A stretch of DNA of 7,425 bases. Source: Rhodoferax sp. Its GTDB lineage: Bacteria; Pseudomonadota; Gammaproteobacteria; Burkholderiales; Burkholderiaceae_C. Every line of letters begins with the position of its first letter. Positions within the stretch are counted from its first letter, which is position 1. This document shows, one piece after another, positions 7,142 to 7,425 of this stretch. The notes under the pieces were generated by a model. The model ran no database searches. It saw only the letters and a list, made by a program, of their open reading frames with translations, and was not told the DNA's origin. The DNA lies in the NCBI GenBank assembly GCA_018882485.1, contig VERU01000116.1, positions 1 to 7,425 of the forward strand, read 5' to 3'. A program made the translations under genes and the position numbers.

Positions 7142-7200
7142 CTTCAGGGTTGGCCCACCGCGCGGGTGCGGCGCCCGCGGGCTGTACGGGCCGACTGAAG
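7142..7200. repeat. Compound GC-rich inverted repeat between the RluA-family gene and scpB
   Basis: CTTCAG (7142-7147) pairs with CTGAAG (7195-7200), and GGCCC (7152-7156) pairs with GGGCC (7188-7192), with a small internal loop (GGTT against GA). The 31-base apical part is very GC-rich and can pair further (CCGCG with CGCGG, and a GCCCGCGGGC palindrome). It lies about 15 bases past the stop of the RluA-family gene and about 50 bases before scpB. No U-run follows on either strand, so it is not a standard intrinsic terminator. It may protect the 3' end of the upstream message or structure the scpB leader. Confidence 0.4.
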
Positions 7201-7214
7201 GCGGCACGCTAGAC

Positions 7215-7425
7215 CTACTGCTCGGGACTCAGATTGTAGTTCAGGCCAAAATGATCGGCCAAGGCTGCAAAATCGTCGGGAGGCTGCACCAACCAGTCCA
7301 TGGACTGCCCTGACACCGGATGCTGGAACGCCAGATGGTAGGCATGCAGCGCTTGGCGATTCATGCGATCCAAGGACCGGCCACCGTAGAGCCCATCGCC
7401 GATGAGGGGGTGACCGAGACTGGCC
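7215..7425 (-). CDS. RluA-family pseudouridine synthase, C-terminal part (runs off the right edge)
   Basis: The last 69 codons of a gene that begins beyond base 7425. The peptide begins ASLGHPLIGDGLYGG, followed by NRQALHAYHLAFQHPVSG. This is the conserved C-terminal pattern of RluA/RluC/RluD enzymes (HPLxGDxxYGG, then RQALHA and HPxxG), which make pseudouridines in 23S rRNA or tRNA. The ending MDWLVQPPDDFAALADHFG resembles the RluD C-terminus more than RluC. However, the loop between YGG and RQALHA is shorter than in E. coli RluD, so I do not assign a symbol. The catalytic HRLDxxTSG motif would lie upstream, outside the window. The stop is TAG at 7217-7215, and a second in-frame TAG follows one codon later. 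The gene is on the same strand as scpB, 124 bases away. Confidence 0.88.
   Translation of the reverse strand, partial: ASLGHPLIGDGLYGGRSLDRMNRQALHAYHLAFQHPVSGQSMDWLVQPPDDFAALADHFGLNYNLSPEQ

Noticed and set aside
7209..7217. Two in-frame TAG codons at the end of the RluA-family gene as a sign of amber decoding
   Set aside because: Reading through gives only an Ala/Pro/Arg-rich tail of about 25 residues with no recognisable feature, ending at a TGA far from scpB. Tandem stops are simply a backup stop.

Overview
The window is a dense block of conserved housekeeping genes. Every gene I can support lies on the minus strand, so the block is read from high to low coordinates. The base composition is GC-rich by eye. 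The order ndk, rlmN, pilF/pilW, rodZ, ispG, hisS is the classic gammaproteobacterial cluster. A long-form IspG (427 residues, as in Xanthomonas and beta/alpha-proteobacteria) and scpB-rluB directly upstream of ndk suggest a Gammaproteobacterium outside the Enterobacteria, possibly Xanthomonas-like or an early-branching lineage. This placement is an inference from gene order and protein form, not from a search.

Layout in the direction of transcription: (1) 7425-7215, the C-terminal end of an RluA-family pseudouridine synthase that enters from outside the window. (2) 7214-7091, a short non-coding gap with a GC-rich inverted repeat. (3) scpB (7090-6407) overlaps rluB (6410-5196) by ATGA. (4) 5195-4960, a gap that is not really empty: the rluB frame continues in frame past an amber codon for 56 more codons, to 5025. 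The last 65 bases before ndk hold a hairpin and a possible promoter. (5) ndk, rlmN, a lipoprotein pilF/pilW, rodZ, ispG and the start of hisS follow, with gaps of 7 and 16 bases and overlaps of 8, 4 and 4 bases. Genes 3376-1 are almost certainly one translationally coupled unit.

Functionally the genes serve growth: 23S rRNA modification (RluA-family enzyme, RluB, RlmN), tRNA charging (HisRS), nucleotide balance (Ndk), isoprenoid synthesis (IspG), chromosome condensation (ScpB), cell shape (RodZ) and type IV pilus secretin assembly (PilF/PilW). There are no mobile elements, CRISPR arrays, tRNA or rRNA genes, or defence genes that I can see. The observation most worth checking is the in-frame amber codon in rluB (5198-5196), which cuts off a coding-like basic Arg/Gly tail. 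Next are the perfectly paired hairpin in the ndk leader and the absence of scpA beside scpB. I see no evidence of a new multi-gene system.
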